64,000 nucleotides of DNA from Tsukamurella sputi (GCF_007858445.1 NZ_VIGV01000004.1:248001-312000), one strand, 5' to 3'; shown: positions 34,029 to 44,066, counted from the first letter of the stretch. Made by a program: numbers and translations. The notes: generated from the sequence alone by a model not told the origin.

Positions 34029-34655
34029 ATGGAAGTCAATGGTGCAGAACCGAGGGGACGTCGGACGCAGGCGGAACGAACGGCCGCGACCCGCGCTGCA
34101 CTGATGCGCGCGGCGCGAACGCTGTTCGGCGAGCACGGCTACGCCGGTGTGGGGACGCAGGCGATAGTCGAAGCCGCGGGCGTCACCCGCGGTGCGCTTT
34201 ATCACCAGTTCGGTGACAAGCGCGGACTGTTCGAGGCCGTCTTCGACGCACTGGAGGAGAGCACGATCGGCGTCGCGGCCCGCGCTGTGCTCGCAGCGGG
34301 CGAGCTCGACCCGGTCGAGACGATGCTCGTCGCTGTCGACAGCTTCATGGATGCGATCGCCGACCCCGGCGTCACGCGTATCACGATGATCGACGCCCCC
34401 TCGGTACTCGGCTGGGAAGGTTGGCGTGCCCGGGGCGAGAAGTACGGAATCGCGCTGATCGAGACAGTGATCACTCGGGCGGTCGAACAGGGGACGATCG
34501 CGCCCCAGCCGACTCGCGCCGTCGCTCATCTGCTGCTCGGCATGCTGGACGAATCGGCGCTCTACGTCAGTCGTGCGGAGAACCGCGATTCTGCACTCGA
34601 TGAGATCAGGGTCGTCATGGCGCGCGTCGTGCGGGGCCTGATGCTCCCATCCTGA
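34029..34655 (+). CDS. TetR-family transcriptional regulator
   Basis: This is a 208-residue protein. The N-terminal helix-turn-helix (about 18-65) contains ARTLFGEHGYAGVGTQAI and GVTRGALYHQFGDKRGLFEA. The C-terminal ligand domain is helical. It is divergent from the DUF2834 gene. The intergenic region carries AGTTAC twice in direct orientation, which might be part of an operator. I see no further target nearby. Confidence 0.92.
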   Translation: MEVNGAEPRGRRTQAERTAATRAALMRAARTLFGEHGYAGVGTQAIVEAAGVTRGALYHQFGDKRGLFEAVFDALEESTIGVAARAVLAAGELDPVETMLVAVDSFMDAIADPGVTRITMIDAPSVLGWEGWRARGEKYGIALIETVITRAVEQGTIAPQPTRAVAHLLLGMLDESALYVSRAENRDSALDEIRVVMARVVRGLMLPS

Positions 34656-34704
34656 TGCCCGAGCGGATTCGGGACGGGCGCCGGTGAGGCGGTAACCTGC
34701 AGGT

Positions 34705-35280
34705 ATGTACGTGCTCGCCCTGGATACCGCCACACCGGCGCTCACGGTGGGCATCGTCGACTCCGAGACCGGCGCGGTGCTCGCCCGTCGCGACCGGACG
34801 CACGCCCGCGGCCACGCGGAGGTGCTGGTGCCCTACCTGCTCGAATGCCTCGCCGAGGCGAGTCTTCGCCGCGAGGACCTGGGTGCCGTCATCGTCGGCT
34901 GCGGCCCCGGCCCGTTCACCGGCCTGCGGGTCGGCATGGCCACCGGCGCCGCCTTCGGCGATGCGCTCGGCATCGAGGTGCACGGTGTGTGCAGCCTCGA
35001 CGCGATCGCGCACGGCGAGCCGGGCGAGATCGTCGTGGTCACGGACGCGCGGCGCAAGGAGGTCTACTGGGCCCGCTACACCGACGGTGTCCGCACCGCC
35101 GGGCCCGGCGTCATCAAGCCGGCCGAGTTGGACACCGAGGGCGCGCGCGTCGTCGAGGGGTCGCCGAGCCCGTCGAGCCTCGTCGCAGTGGGTGAGCACC
35201 TACTCGGCACCGCGCCGCAACCACTGGTGCCGCTGTACTTGCGCCGTCCGGACGCCGTCGAAACGGCCGCACGTGCCTGA
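34705..35280 (+). CDS. tsaB: tRNA threonylcarbamoyladenosine biosynthesis protein TsaB
   Basis: This 191-residue ASKHA-fold protein starts MYVLALDTATPALTVGIVD. The GCGPGPFTGLRVGMATG loop is the TsaB signature. TsaB scaffolds the TsaD-TsaB-TsaE complex in t6A synthesis. The ATG follows TAACCT by six bases without a ribosome binding site, so the tsaB-rimI-tsaD operon probably has its own leaderless promoter, in keeping with its separation from tsaE. Confidence 0.95.
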   Translation: MYVLALDTATPALTVGIVDSETGAVLARRDRTHARGHAEVLVPYLLECLAEASLRREDLGAVIVGCGPGPFTGLRVGMATGAAFGDALGIEVHGVCSLDAIAHGEPGEIVVVTDARRKEVYWARYTDGVRTAGPGVIKPAELDTEGARVVEGSPSPSSLVAVGEHLLGTAPQPLVPLYLRRPDAVETAARA

Positions 35281-35742
35281 GATCCCGATCGGACCGCTGC
35301 GTCCCGACGAGGCCGATCGGTGCGCGGAGCTGGAGCAGATCCTCTTCGCAGGTGACAGCCCCTGGCCCGCACCCTCGTTCGCGCCCGAGCGGCACACCCG
35401 CTTCTTCGCGGCACGCGACCCCGAGGCGGGCGATCGACTCGTCGGCTACGCCGGGATCGGCCTGCTGGGAAACACCTTCTTCCCCGAGTCCGAGGTCCTG
35501 ACGATCGGCGTCGATCCCGAATACCAGGGCAGGGGAGTGGGGTTCGCGTTGCTGCGCACCCTGCTCGACGAGGCCGACCGGCACGGCGGCGCCGTCTTCC
35601 TCGAGGTCCGCACCGATAACGACACCGCCCGGACCCTGTACGAGCGCAACGGATTCGCCACCGTCGGGGTGCGGAAGAACTACTACCGGCCCTCCGGTGC
35701 CGACGCGTACACGATGAAGCGGGAACCGAAGGGGGAGCGCGC

Positions 35743-35746
<4 letters not shown>
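35273..35746 (+). CDS. rimI: Ribosomal protein S18-alanine N-acetyltransferase
   Basis: This 157-residue GNAT acetyltransferase has motif [19 protein letters not shown] with the acetyl-CoA loop QGRGVG, and motif B around [13 protein letters not shown]. RimI acetylates the N-terminus of S18. The GTG start overlaps the end of tsaB and the stop overlaps tsaD, giving a three-gene coupled operon as in M. tuberculosis. Confidence 0.93.
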
Positions 35747-36777
<1,031 letters not shown>

Positions 36778-36791
36778 GACCAGGCTGAGGC

Positions 36792-37220
36792 TCAGCGCTC
36801 CTCCGCGCGCGCCGCCAGTGCGGCGTTGAGCGCGGTCAGCCCGCCGATCAGCGCCTCGCGGTCGGCCTCGTCGAGGTCGCCGAGGATCTCTCCGATGCCC
36901 TGCAGTTTCACCTTCCGGTCACGCAGGTAGGCGGCGCGCCCGGCCTCGGTCGCGCGGATGCGCTTGGGCCCCGAGAGGGCACCGTCGGCCTCGAGGAGTC
37001 CCTGGCTGATGGCCTTGTTGACCTGCCGGTTCACGGTCGACTGCTCGAGTTCGAGCGCGACGGCGATCTCCTTGAGCGTGCTGGGCCCGGCGTAGTCCAG
37101 GAGCAGCAGCACGTGGTACGCCGACCGGTCGAGGTGCAACCCCATGGTCCGGGGGCGGGCGCGCATGTGCTGCCCCAGTGCGTTGATCTCGCGCTCGAGC
37201 CGGCGGGCCGCGTCATCCAT
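36792..37220 (-). CDS. MarR-family regulator divergent from an MFS transporter
   Basis: This 142-residue winged helix protein has the recognition part TLKEIAVALELEQSTVNRQV and the wing SGPKRIRATEAGRAAY. AGGAGG lies directly upstream of its ATG. It shares a 118-base divergent promoter region with the efflux pump at 37339. There a perfect palindrome (37289-37303) overlaps the forward -10 box, so it probably represses the pump and itself. Confidence 0.92.
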   Translation of the reverse strand: MDDAARRLEREINALGQHMRARPRTMGLHLDRSAYHVLLLLDYAGPSTLKEIAVALELEQSTVNRQVNKAISQGLLEADGALSGPKRIRATEAGRAAYLRDRKVKLQGIGEILGDLDEADREALIGGLTALNAALAARAEER

Positions 37221-37288
37221 GGGTCCTCCTGGGAAATGTCCGTGTTGCACGGTGCGGGGCCGAGGCATATGGTTGCACAGTTCAACGA

Positions 37289-37303
37289 TGTGTATGTTAC
37301 ACA
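37289..37303. promoter_or_regulatory. Palindromic operator, probable MarR site
   Basis: TGTGTA-TGT-TACACA is a perfect inverted repeat. TATGTT at 37293-37298 lies inside it and stands six bases before an ATG (37305), so it is a plausible -10 box covered by the repressor. TTGCAC occurs upstream at 37273, at a short 14-nt spacing. Confidence 0.7.
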
Positions 37304-37304
37304 C

Positions 37305-37325
37305 ATGCAGTCGTTCCCCGCGTAG
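37305..37325 (+). CDS. Possible leaderless six-residue leader peptide (MQSFPA)
   Basis: The ATG stands six bases after the TATGTT -10 box and the frame ends at TAG 37323-37325, which touches the AGAGAGG ribosome binding site of the MFS transporter. This is the position of regulatory leader peptides. The geometry is the same as for the other leaderless genes in this window. Whether it is translated is unknown. Confidence 0.35.
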   Translation: MQSFPA

Positions 37326-37338
37326 AGAGGTGGTCTTC

Positions 37339-38775
37339 GTGACCAGCACCGTTACCGCGCCGGAGGGCACGCTCGCGAGCGGCTCCCGCCGGAACCATCC
37401 ACTCGTGACCGTGGTCATCCTGTGCTTCGGCGGCATGGTGGCCGCGCTGATGCAGTCGCTCGTGATCCCGATCCAGCCCGAACTGCCGCAGCTGCTGAAC
37501 ACCACGTCGGCCAACGCCTCGTGGGTCATCACGGCCACGCTGCTCGCCGCCGCGGTCGCGATGCCCATCGGCGGCCGCCTCGCCGACATGATCGGCAAGC
37601 GCCGCGTCCTCATCCTCAGCGCCGCGCTGCTGGTGGCGGGCTCGCTCGCGGCCGCGCTGTCCAGTGGCCTGCTGCTCATGCTCACCGGCCGGGTGTTCCA
37701 GGGGCTGGCGATGGCCTTCATCCCCGTCGGCATCTCGATGATGCGCGAGGTCACCCCGCCGTCGATGACCGCGACCGCCGTCGCCGCCATGAGCGCGACG
37801 CTCGGTGTCGGCGGCGCTATCGGCCTGCCCTTGTCGGCGTGGATCGCGCAGACCTACGACTGGCACATGCTGTTCTGGGTGTCGACGGTGCTCGCCGCGC
37901 TCATCCTGGCCGCCGTCCTGTTCGTCCTGCCCGACGGTGCCCCCGGTGTCGGCGGGCGCATCGATGTGATCGGCTCGATCGGCCTCGCCGTGGGCCTGGT
38001 CTCCACCCTGGTGGCGGTCTCGAAGGGCAACGACTGGGGCTGGTCCTCCGGCACCACGATCGGCCTGCTTGTCGGTGGCCTCGTCGTCCTTCTCGCGTGG
38101 GGCTTCTACGAGCTCCGCCACGACGACCCGCTCGTCGACCTTCGCACCTCCGCGCGGCCCCGCGTGCTCATCACCAACATCGCGACCGTCACGATCGGCT
38201 TCGGCATGATGGCGATGATGCTCTGCGTCCCGCAGATCATGGAGTACCCCACGGCGACCGGATTCGGCCTGGGCAAGAGCATGCTCGAGGCCGGTCTGTG
38301 GATGATGCCCGGCGGCATCATGATGATGATCTTCGCGCCCGTGTCGAGCATCCTGATCAAGAAGGTCGGTCCCGCCGTCACCCTCGCGATCGGCGCCTTC
38401 GTGGTGGCCGCCGGCTACGTGCTGGCCTACTTCCTCATGGACGCGGCGTGGAAGCTCTCGCTGGCCTCGATCGTCGGCACCGTCGGCGTCGCGATCGCCT
38501 ACGCGGCGATGCCGACGATCATCATGTCGTCGGTGCCGCAGAACGAGACCGGCGCGGCCATCGGCCTCAACGCGCTCATGCGCTCGCTGGGCACCACGAT
38601 CTGCTCGGCGGTCGCCGCGGCGATCATCTCCGCGAAGTCGGTCACCATGGCCGGACACGTGATCCCGACGCAGGGCGCCTTCGAGACGATCTTCGTGGTC
38701 GCGGCCGTCGCCGCGGTGCTGGCCGGCGTCATCGCGCTGCTGATCCCGAAGCCCGCACCGGCGGACGCGGAGTAG
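37339..38775 (+). CDS. MFS drug-efflux transporter, 14-helix (DHA2) type
   Basis: This is a 478-residue protein with about 14 membrane helices. The loop GGRLADMIGKRRVLI after the second helix is motif A, and the proline-rich GGAIGLPLSAWIA region resembles motif C. The start GTG 37339 is spaced 8 bases from AGAGAGG; GTG 37330 is too close. Specificity cannot be predicted. It is probably under the divergent MarR protein. Confidence 0.9.
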   Translation: MTSTVTAPEGTLASGSRRNHPLVTVVILCFGGMVAALMQSLVIPIQPELPQLLNTTSANASWVITATLLAAAVAMPIGGRLADMIGKRRVLILSAALLVAGSLAAALSSGLLLMLTGRVFQGLAMAFIPVGISMMREVTPPSMTATAVAAMSATLGVGGAIGLPLSAWIAQTYDWHMLFWVSTVLAALILAAVLFVLPDGAPGVGGRIDVIGSIGLAVGLVSTLVAVSKGNDWGWSSGTTIGLLVGGLVVLLAWGFYELRHDDPLVDLRTSARPRVLITNIATVTIGFGMMAMMLCVPQIMEYPTATGFGLGKSMLEAGLWMMPGGIMMMIFAPVSSILIKKVGPAVTLAIGAFVVAAGYVLAYFLMDAAWKLSLASIVGTVGVAIAYAAMPTIIMSSVPQNETGAAIGLNALMRSLGTTICSAVAAAIISAKSVTMAGHVIPTQGAFETIFVVAAVAAVLAGVIALLIPKPAPADAE

Positions 38776-39225
38776 TCACTCCTCGCCGCAGAGGTACTCC
38801 CGCATCTCGCACTCGGCCGACTCGGCGCGCAGCACCGCGCGCTGGGTCGGCCGAGCCGCGTCGTAGCGCTCCCGGCCGCTGTCGGTGATGGCGGTGAACA
38901 CGGAGCGGCGGTCGCTCTCGCACATGCTGCGCGTGGCGAGCCCGTCCTTCTCCAGCCGTGCGACCAGCCGGGAGAGCGCGGACTGGGACAGGTGCACGTG
39001 CTCGGCCAGGTCGGACATGCGGACCTTGCCGCTGTCGGCGGTGCGGGCCCGTACCAACTGCTCGAGCACCTCGAACTCCGACGAGGTGAGCCCGTGGGCG
39101 CCCAGCGCGCGATCCAGAGCGCACGTCATCCGCGAGTAGTCCCGCATCAGGCGGTGCCACTGCGCCGCCAGCGCATCGTCGGCGGGAGTGCACGTATCCA
39201 CCGCCACCTGGTCTTTCACGCTCAT
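38776..39225 (-). CDS. MarR-family regulator, second pair
   Basis: This 149-residue winged helix protein has VRMSDLAEHVHLSQSALSRL as recognition part and CESDRRSVFTAITDSGRERY as wing. Four cysteines (one near the N-terminus, one before the wing, two in the C-terminal CEMREYLC) could allow redox sensing, though this is inference. TAGACT ends six bases before the ATG, so it is probably leaderless. It is convergent with the preceding transporter and divergent from the next. Confidence 0.9.
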   Translation of the reverse strand: MSVKDQVAVDTCTPADDALAAQWHRLMRDYSRMTCALDRALGAHGLTSSEFEVLEQLVRARTADSGKVRMSDLAEHVHLSQSALSRLVARLEKDGLATRSMCESDRRSVFTAITDSGRERYDAARPTQRAVLRAESAECEMREYLCGEE

Positions 39226-39232
39226 GTCCGCA

Positions 39233-39279
39233 GTCTACATCCGACGGCCCAGAAATATTCCTGAGAAATAAATGTAGAC
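39233..39279. promoter_or_regulatory. Inverted half-sites covering both divergent -10 boxes
   Basis: GTCTACAT (39233-39240) and ATGTAGAC (39272-39279) are exact reverse complements 31 bases apart. Each overlaps the -10 of one divergent gene: TAGACT for the regulator (39237-39232, minus) and TAGACA for the transporter (39275-39280). Each box is six bases from its start codon. A dimer at each half-site could close both promoters. Confidence 0.65.
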
Positions 39280-39286
39280 ACAATTA

Positions 39287-40837
39287 ATGCGTGCGCATAG
39301 AGTTCTCGGGGTGACCACGACACACGAACCCCCGACAGCACCGTCGACCCCGAACCCCGGGCGGGAAGAACTCCACGTCACCACCGCGTCCGGCTGGACC
39401 CGGACCACCTGGCTGCTCCTGCTCGTCCTCTGCGGCGCCCTGTTCCTCGACGCCCTCGACATCTCGATGGTGGGCGTGGCCCTGCCCTCCATCAAATCCG
39501 CGCTCGGCATGGAACCGTCTGCGCTGCAATGGATCGTCTCCGGCTACGTGCTCGGCTACGGCGGCCTGCTGCTGCTGGGCGGCCGCGCGGCGGACCTGAT
39601 CGGCCGGCGTCCGGTCTTCCTCGGCGCCGTCCTCGTCTTCGGCGTGGCATCCGTGGCCACGGCCTTCGTCGACCTCCCCGCCGCGCTCATCGCGCTGCGC
39701 TTCGTCAAGGGCGTCGCCGCGGCGTTCACCGTCCCGGCGGGCCTGTCGATCATCACCACGACCTTCGCGGAGGGGCCGGCGCGCAACAAGGCCTTCTCCA
39801 TCTACACGGTCGCCGGAGCCTCCGGCTTCTCGATGGGACTGGTCTTCGGCGGCCTGCTCACCGAGGTCTCCTACCGGCTCACCCTGCTCTTCCCCGGCCC
39901 GATCGCGCTCGCGCTCGTCGTGCTGGGCTGGAAGGTCATCCCTCGCACCGCCCCGTCGGAGACCTTCGCGCTCAAGCGCTTCGACGTGGCCGGGGCCCTC
40001 ACCTCCACCGGCGCGCTGCTGATCCTCGTCTACACCGTGGTCCAGGCGCCCCACCTCGGCTGGGCCTCGCCGACGGTGCTGACCCTGTTCGCGGTGTCCG
40101 CGCTGCTCGCGGTGGCCTTCGTCGTCATCGAGGCCAAGCACCGGCATCCGCTGGTCCGGCTGGGCATCCTGCGTTCGGTCCGGCTGGTGCACGCCAACCT
40201 CGCCGGCTTCGTGATGTTCGGCGGCTACGCGGCCTTCCAGTTCCTGGTGACCCTGTACGTGCAGGACTCGCTGGGCTGGAGCCCGGTCGCGATGTCGCTC
40301 GCCTTCCTGCCGGCCGGGCTTCTCGTCGTCGCGTCGGCCACCAAGATCGACGCCGTGCTCGACCGAGTGAACAGCACCGTGCTCGTCGCGATCGGCCTCA
40401 CGGCCTTCCTCGGCGCGTACGTCTGGTTCCTCCGCGCCGAGGCCGGGGCCAGCTACTGGCTGTTCCTGTTCCCGACGATCCTGCTGCTCGGCGTGGGCTT
40501 CGCCCTCACCTTCCCGGCCGTGAACTCGCAGGCCACCGAGGGTGTCGACGACGACGAGCAGGGCCTCGCATCCGGCCTGCTGAACACCTTCATCCAGGTG
40601 GGCGGCGCCGTGATGATGGCCGTCGTCACCGCGATCACCACCAGCGCGGGCTCCCAGGCCCTGCCCGGACAGCTGCTGCCGGGCATGACCACGGCCATCG
40701 CCGTCGTCGTCGGGCTCACCCTCGTCGGCCTCGCCGGCACGGTGTCGGTGCGGGCCCTCTCCCGCGGTCGCGGGTCCGACGGTGTCGCCGCCGGTTCGCG
40801 GGCCCCGTCCGAGGTGGGAAGTACCGTCGCGAACTGA
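39287..40837 (+). CDS. MFS drug-efflux transporter, 14-helix (DHA2) type
   Basis: This is a 516-residue protein. FLDALDISMVGVALPSIKSAL at the first helix is the D1-type motif of DHA2 pumps and GGRAADLIGRRPVFL is motif A. About 14 helices follow. I take ATG 39287 because TAGACA ends six bases before it (leaderless); GTG 39311 is an alternative. It is unrelated in detail to the transporter at 37339, so the two MarR/MFS pairs are not simple duplicates. Confidence 0.9.
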   Translation: MRAHRVLGVTTTHEPPTAPSTPNPGREELHVTTASGWTRTTWLLLLVLCGALFLDALDISMVGVALPSIKSALGMEPSALQWIVSGYVLGYGGLLLLGGRAADLIGRRPVFLGAVLVFGVASVATAFVDLPAALIALRFVKGVAAAFTVPAGLSIITTTFAEGPARNKAFSIYTVAGASGFSMGLVFGGLLTEVSYRLTLLFPGPIALALVVLGWKVIPRTAPSETFALKRFDVAGALTSTGALLILVYTVVQAPHLGWASPTVLTLFAVSALLAVAFVVIEAKHRHPLVRLGILRSVRLVHANLAGFVMFGGYAAFQFLVTLYVQDSLGWSPVAMSLAFLPAGLLVVASATKIDAVLDRVNSTVLVAIGLTAFLGAYVWFLRAEAGASYWLFLFPTILLLGVGFALTFPAVNSQATEGVDDDEQGLASGLLNTFIQVGGAVMMAVVTAITTSAGSQALPGQLLPGMTTAIAVVVGLTLVGLAGTVSVRALSRGRGSDGVAAGSRAPSEVGSTVAN

Positions 40838-40842
40838 GTAGT

Positions 40843-40881
40843 CCTACGCTGCCGCGCCGCGCCCCGGCGCGGCAGCGTAGG
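40843..40881. terminator. 16-bp perfect hairpin ending at the DUF2339 start codon
   Basis: The arms 40843-40858 and 40866-40881 pair without mismatch around the loop GCGCCCC. It begins 6 bases after the transporter stop and ends 3 bases before the ATG at 40885. It can terminate the transporter mRNA. Because its right arm holds the only G-rich sequence before that ATG, it may also mask the ribosome binding site. Confidence 0.7.
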
Positions 40882-40884
40882 GGT

Positions 40885-42624
40885 ATGACCATCACCGACC
40901 CCCGGATCGACCGGCTCGCCGTCGAACTCGACATCACCGTCAGACGGCTGCAATGGATGCAGGGCCAGCTGGCGCAGGTGCAGCGGCCCGGCGCCGCGCC
41001 CGTGCTCATGACGTCCGCGGCTCCCCGGACGGCGCCCGCGCCGGCGCCGCACCCGCGGCCGGCCCCGCCCCCGCCCGTCCCGTTCCCCGCCCCGCCCGTC
41101 GCGCGCGGGCCCGTCACCGCCGGGCCCGCCCGTGCGTCGATCTTCACCGTCGCGCGGGTGCTGGCCGGGGCGGGCGTGCTCGTCACGCTCATCGGCGTCG
41201 CGCTGCTCCTCGTGCTCGCGGCGCAGGCCGGCCTGCTCGGGCCCGCGGTGCGCGTGGGGCTGGGCGCCGCGCTCGCCGTCGGGCTCCTCGGCGCCGCCCT
41301 CTGGCTGCACCGACGTCCCGGCGGCCGGATCGGCGGCCCGGCGCTGGCCGCCACCGGCATCGCGGCCGCCTACCTCGACACCGTCGCCGTCACCGGGATC
41401 TACGACTGGGTCCACCCGACGGTCGGGCTCACTCTCTCCGGACTGATCGCCCTCGGCGGGCTGGCGCTGGCCGCGCGGTGGAAGAGCCAGTGGCTCGGGA
41501 TCGCCCTGTTCGGCCCCGTCTACCTGCTGGCGCCGCCGCTGGCCGACAACGGCTACCTGCTCGGCGGCTTCACGCTCATCCTCGCGATCGCCTCGCTCGG
41601 CGTCGCCCGTCCCGCCGCGTGGCCGTGGCTGCACGTGGTGCGCTCCGTCGGCACGTCCGGGACCCTCGCGGTCCTCGCCCTCGCCGCCGCGCAGTCCGAT
41701 GCGCTCCCGATCCTCGGTGGCGCCGTGCTCGGCGCCGTCGTCGGGCTGCTCGCGGCCGCCGATGCCCACGCGCGTGCCGCCCGCTCGTGGCCGCTCGTCG
41801 CGGCGGGTCTCGTCACCCTGGCACCCGTTCTCCTCGCCATGGCCGGCGCTCCCGACTGGGCCTCGGCGTTCGCCGCCCTCGCCCTCGTCGCGGCGACGAT
41901 CGCCCTCGGCGTCATGCCCGGAACGGCGTCGCCGGTGCGTGCGGTGTGGTTCGGGGCGGCCGCCTTCAGCGCCCTGATCGGCGCGCTGGTCTCCGTGCCC
42001 GCCGGCTCGCTGCCGGCCGTCGTGCTCGCGTCGGCGGTCGGCGGTCTCGTCGCGGCCGGCCGCGCACCGTCGGCCTGCTGGGCCGCTGCGGCGCTGGGCG
42101 GGATGGGCCTCGTCCTCGCCCTCGCGGAATACGGGCCGACGGTGACCCTGCTCGACGGGACCGTCCCCGGCGCGGGCGGTCTGCCGGCGATCGCCGCAGC
42201 CGCGCTCGCCCTCGCCTTCGCGGTCGTCGCGGCGTGGCGCCTGGTGCCGTGGGTGTCCGCGGAGACGCGGAGCCTGATCGGGGTGGTCTGCGGCATCGCC
42301 GCTCTGGGCGCGGCTACCGCGCTGCTCGCGAATCTCGGCTGGGCGCTCGCCGGTGCGGAGGGCGCCCGCTGGGGCCACGGCCTCGCCACCCTCCTGTGGA
42401 TCGCGACCGGCGCGTACCTGCTGCTGCAGCGCCGCCGCGACGGGGGAGCGGTGGCCGGCCTGGTGCTCATCGGTGGAGCGGTCGCCAAGCTCTTCCTGTT
42501 CGACCTCGCCGCCCTCGACGGAGTGGTCCGGGTGATCGCCTTCCTCCTGGTCGGCGTCACCCTGCTCGGAGTCGGCGCGAGCTACGCCGCGCGCTCGGAG
42601 CGGGGACGGCGCACCGTCGGGTGA
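40885..42624 (+). CDS. DUF2339-type polytopic membrane protein
   Basis: This 579-residue protein has a short N-terminal coiled-coil (DRLAVELDITVRRLQWMQGQ), a Pro-rich linker and about 18 hydrophobic helices. AALWLHRRPGGRIGGPALAA and GIYDWVHPTVGL follow the DUF2339 pattern. Function is unknown; relatives are thought to act in the envelope. The ATG follows the hairpin by three bases. Confidence 0.8.
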   Translation: MTITDPRIDRLAVELDITVRRLQWMQGQLAQVQRPGAAPVLMTSAAPRTAPAPAPHPRPAPPPPVPFPAPPVARGPVTAGPARASIFTVARVLAGAGVLVTLIGVALLLVLAAQAGLLGPAVRVGLGAALAVGLLGAALWLHRRPGGRIGGPALAATGIAAAYLDTVAVTGIYDWVHPTVGLTLSGLIALGGLALAARWKSQWLGIALFGPVYLLAPPLADNGYLLGGFTLILAIASLGVARPAAWPWLHVVRSVGTSGTLAVLALAAAQSDALPILGGAVLGAVVGLLAAADAHARAARSWPLVAAGLVTLAPVLLAMAGAPDWASAFAALALVAATIALGVMPGTASPVRAVWFGAAAFSALIGALVSVPAGSLPAVVLASAVGGLVAAGRAPSACWAAAALGGMGLVLALAEYGPTVTLLDGTVPGAGGLPAIAAAALALAFAVVAAWRLVPWVSAETRSLIGVVCGIAALGAATALLANLGWALAGAEGARWGHGLATLLWIATGAYLLLQRRRDGGAVAGLVLIGGAVAKLFLFDLAALDGVVRVIAFLLVGVTLLGVGASYAARSERGRRTVG

Positions 42625-42634
42625 CCTGCGCGGA

Positions 42635-42652
42635 TCGGCCCCACGGGGCCGA
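42635..42652. terminator. Short GC hairpin after the DUF2339 gene
   Basis: TCGGCCC pairs with GGGCCGA around CACG (7 bp). It lies 10 bases after the stop and 10 bases before the -10 box of the DUF445 gene. Weak but well placed. Confidence 0.45.
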
Positions 42653-42674
42653 CCCCGCTGCGTAGGGTGACGCC

Positions 42675-44048
42675 ATGCAGTCGTGGGCCGAGATCACTGC
42701 GGACGTTCAGCGGAACTGGCTCGTCTACGCTTCGATGCCGATCATCGCGGCCCTCATCGGCTACGGCACCAAGGTCGTCGCCATCCGGATGATGTTCCGG
42801 CCGCACACCTTCAAGGGCATCGGCAAGCTCGGCTGGCAGGGCATCATCCCGAAGCGGGCACCGCAGATGGTCGAGGTGCTGTGCGACACCCTCACCGACC
42901 GGCTGGTCTCGGCGTCGGACATCCTCGAGAAGGTCGACCCGGACGAGTTGGGCGACCGGATGGAGCGACAGCTGCGCCGCGAGGTCGCGCGGATCGTGCC
43001 CGAGGTCGCCGCCGAGTACCAGCCCGCGCTGTGGAACCTGCTCCCCACCACGGCCAAGGATCTGGTGATCCAGCGCGCGCAGGTGATCGCGCGGGACCTC
43101 GTGCCGAAGCTGGTCGCCGCGATCCGGGAGAACATCGACGAGGTCTTCGATCTCAAGGAGATGGTCACGCGCGAGGTGCTGGCCGATCCCGACGTGCTGG
43201 AGAAGATGTTCCTCGACGTCGGCCGCCGGGAGTTCGCCTTCATCCGCAACAGCGGCCTTGTCTTCGGTTTCTTCATCGGCCTGCTGCAGGCCGCGTGCTG
43301 GGCGCTCTTCCGCAATCCGTGGATCATGCCGTTGTTCGGCCTCTTCACCGGCTGGTTCACCGACTGGGCGGCGCTGCGCCTGATCTTCAACCCGAAGGAG
43401 CCGAAGAAGTATCTCGGCGTCATCCCGTGGCAGGGCCTGTTCCAGAAGCATCGCCTCCCGGTCTCCGAGGAGTACGGCGCGCTCATCGCCACCCGCGTGC
43501 TGACTGCGGAGCGGCTGGTCCGGTCTCTCTTCACCGGGCCGCAGCGCGATCAGCTGGTGACGGTCGTGGCGGGAGTGCTGCGGGAGGCGATGGAGGATGA
43601 GATCCCGAGCGTCGAGAAGGCGCTGCGGAGCAACTCGGAGAACCTGGGGCTCGGCAAGGTGGGGCTCGGTCCGTTGACCGCGGGCAACCTGGTCGGCGTG
43701 GTCGCCGACGCGGTCGGGATGGTCGGGGGTGCCGTCGGCGGCACGGTGGGGAAGGTCGCGGGCGGCCTGGACATGACCCGGATCGCGGCCATGTCGCGGG
43801 CGGGTGCCGACGACTTCGTCACCTCGATGCCGGTCATGCTGGCCGATGCCAACGACTACCTCGACGCCAAGCTGGACATCCGCACCACGATGGTGCAGAA
43901 GATGGCTGCGATGACGCCCGACGAGTTCGAGGGGGTGCTGCGGCCGGCGTTCCAGGCCGATGAGAAGACGCTCATCATGGTCGGCGCGATCCTCGGCTTC
44001 CTCGTCGGTGAACTGCAGGTTCTGATGGTGGAGCACCTGACCCACTGA
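42675..44048 (+). CDS. DUF445-family membrane protein
   Basis: This is a 457-residue protein. The N-terminal membrane helix (about 15-35, ASMPIIAALIGYGTKVVAIR) and a second near 200-225 (GLVFGFFIGLLQAACWALF) flank a soluble helical domain. PHTFKGIGKLGWQGIIPKRA and the repeated WQGLFQKHR are the duplicated DUF445 signature. A C-terminal helix (about 437-452) closes it. TAGGGT lies six bases before the ATG, suggesting a leaderless mRNA. Function is unknown. Confidence 0.85.
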   Translation: MQSWAEITADVQRNWLVYASMPIIAALIGYGTKVVAIRMMFRPHTFKGIGKLGWQGIIPKRAPQMVEVLCDTLTDRLVSASDILEKVDPDELGDRMERQLRREVARIVPEVAAEYQPALWNLLPTTAKDLVIQRAQVIARDLVPKLVAAIRENIDEVFDLKEMVTREVLADPDVLEKMFLDVGRREFAFIRNSGLVFGFFIGLLQAACWALFRNPWIMPLFGLFTGWFTDWAALRLIFNPKEPKKYLGVIPWQGLFQKHRLPVSEEYGALIATRVLTAERLVRSLFTGPQRDQLVTVVAGVLREAMEDEIPSVEKALRSNSENLGLGKVGLGPLTAGNLVGVVADAVGMVGGAVGGTVGKVAGGLDMTRIAAMSRAGADDFVTSMPVMLADANDYLDAKLDIRTTMVQKMAAMTPDEFEGVLRPAFQADEKTLIMVGAILGFLVGELQVLMVEHLTH

Positions 44049-44066
44049 TCTATCGCAACGCCGCCC

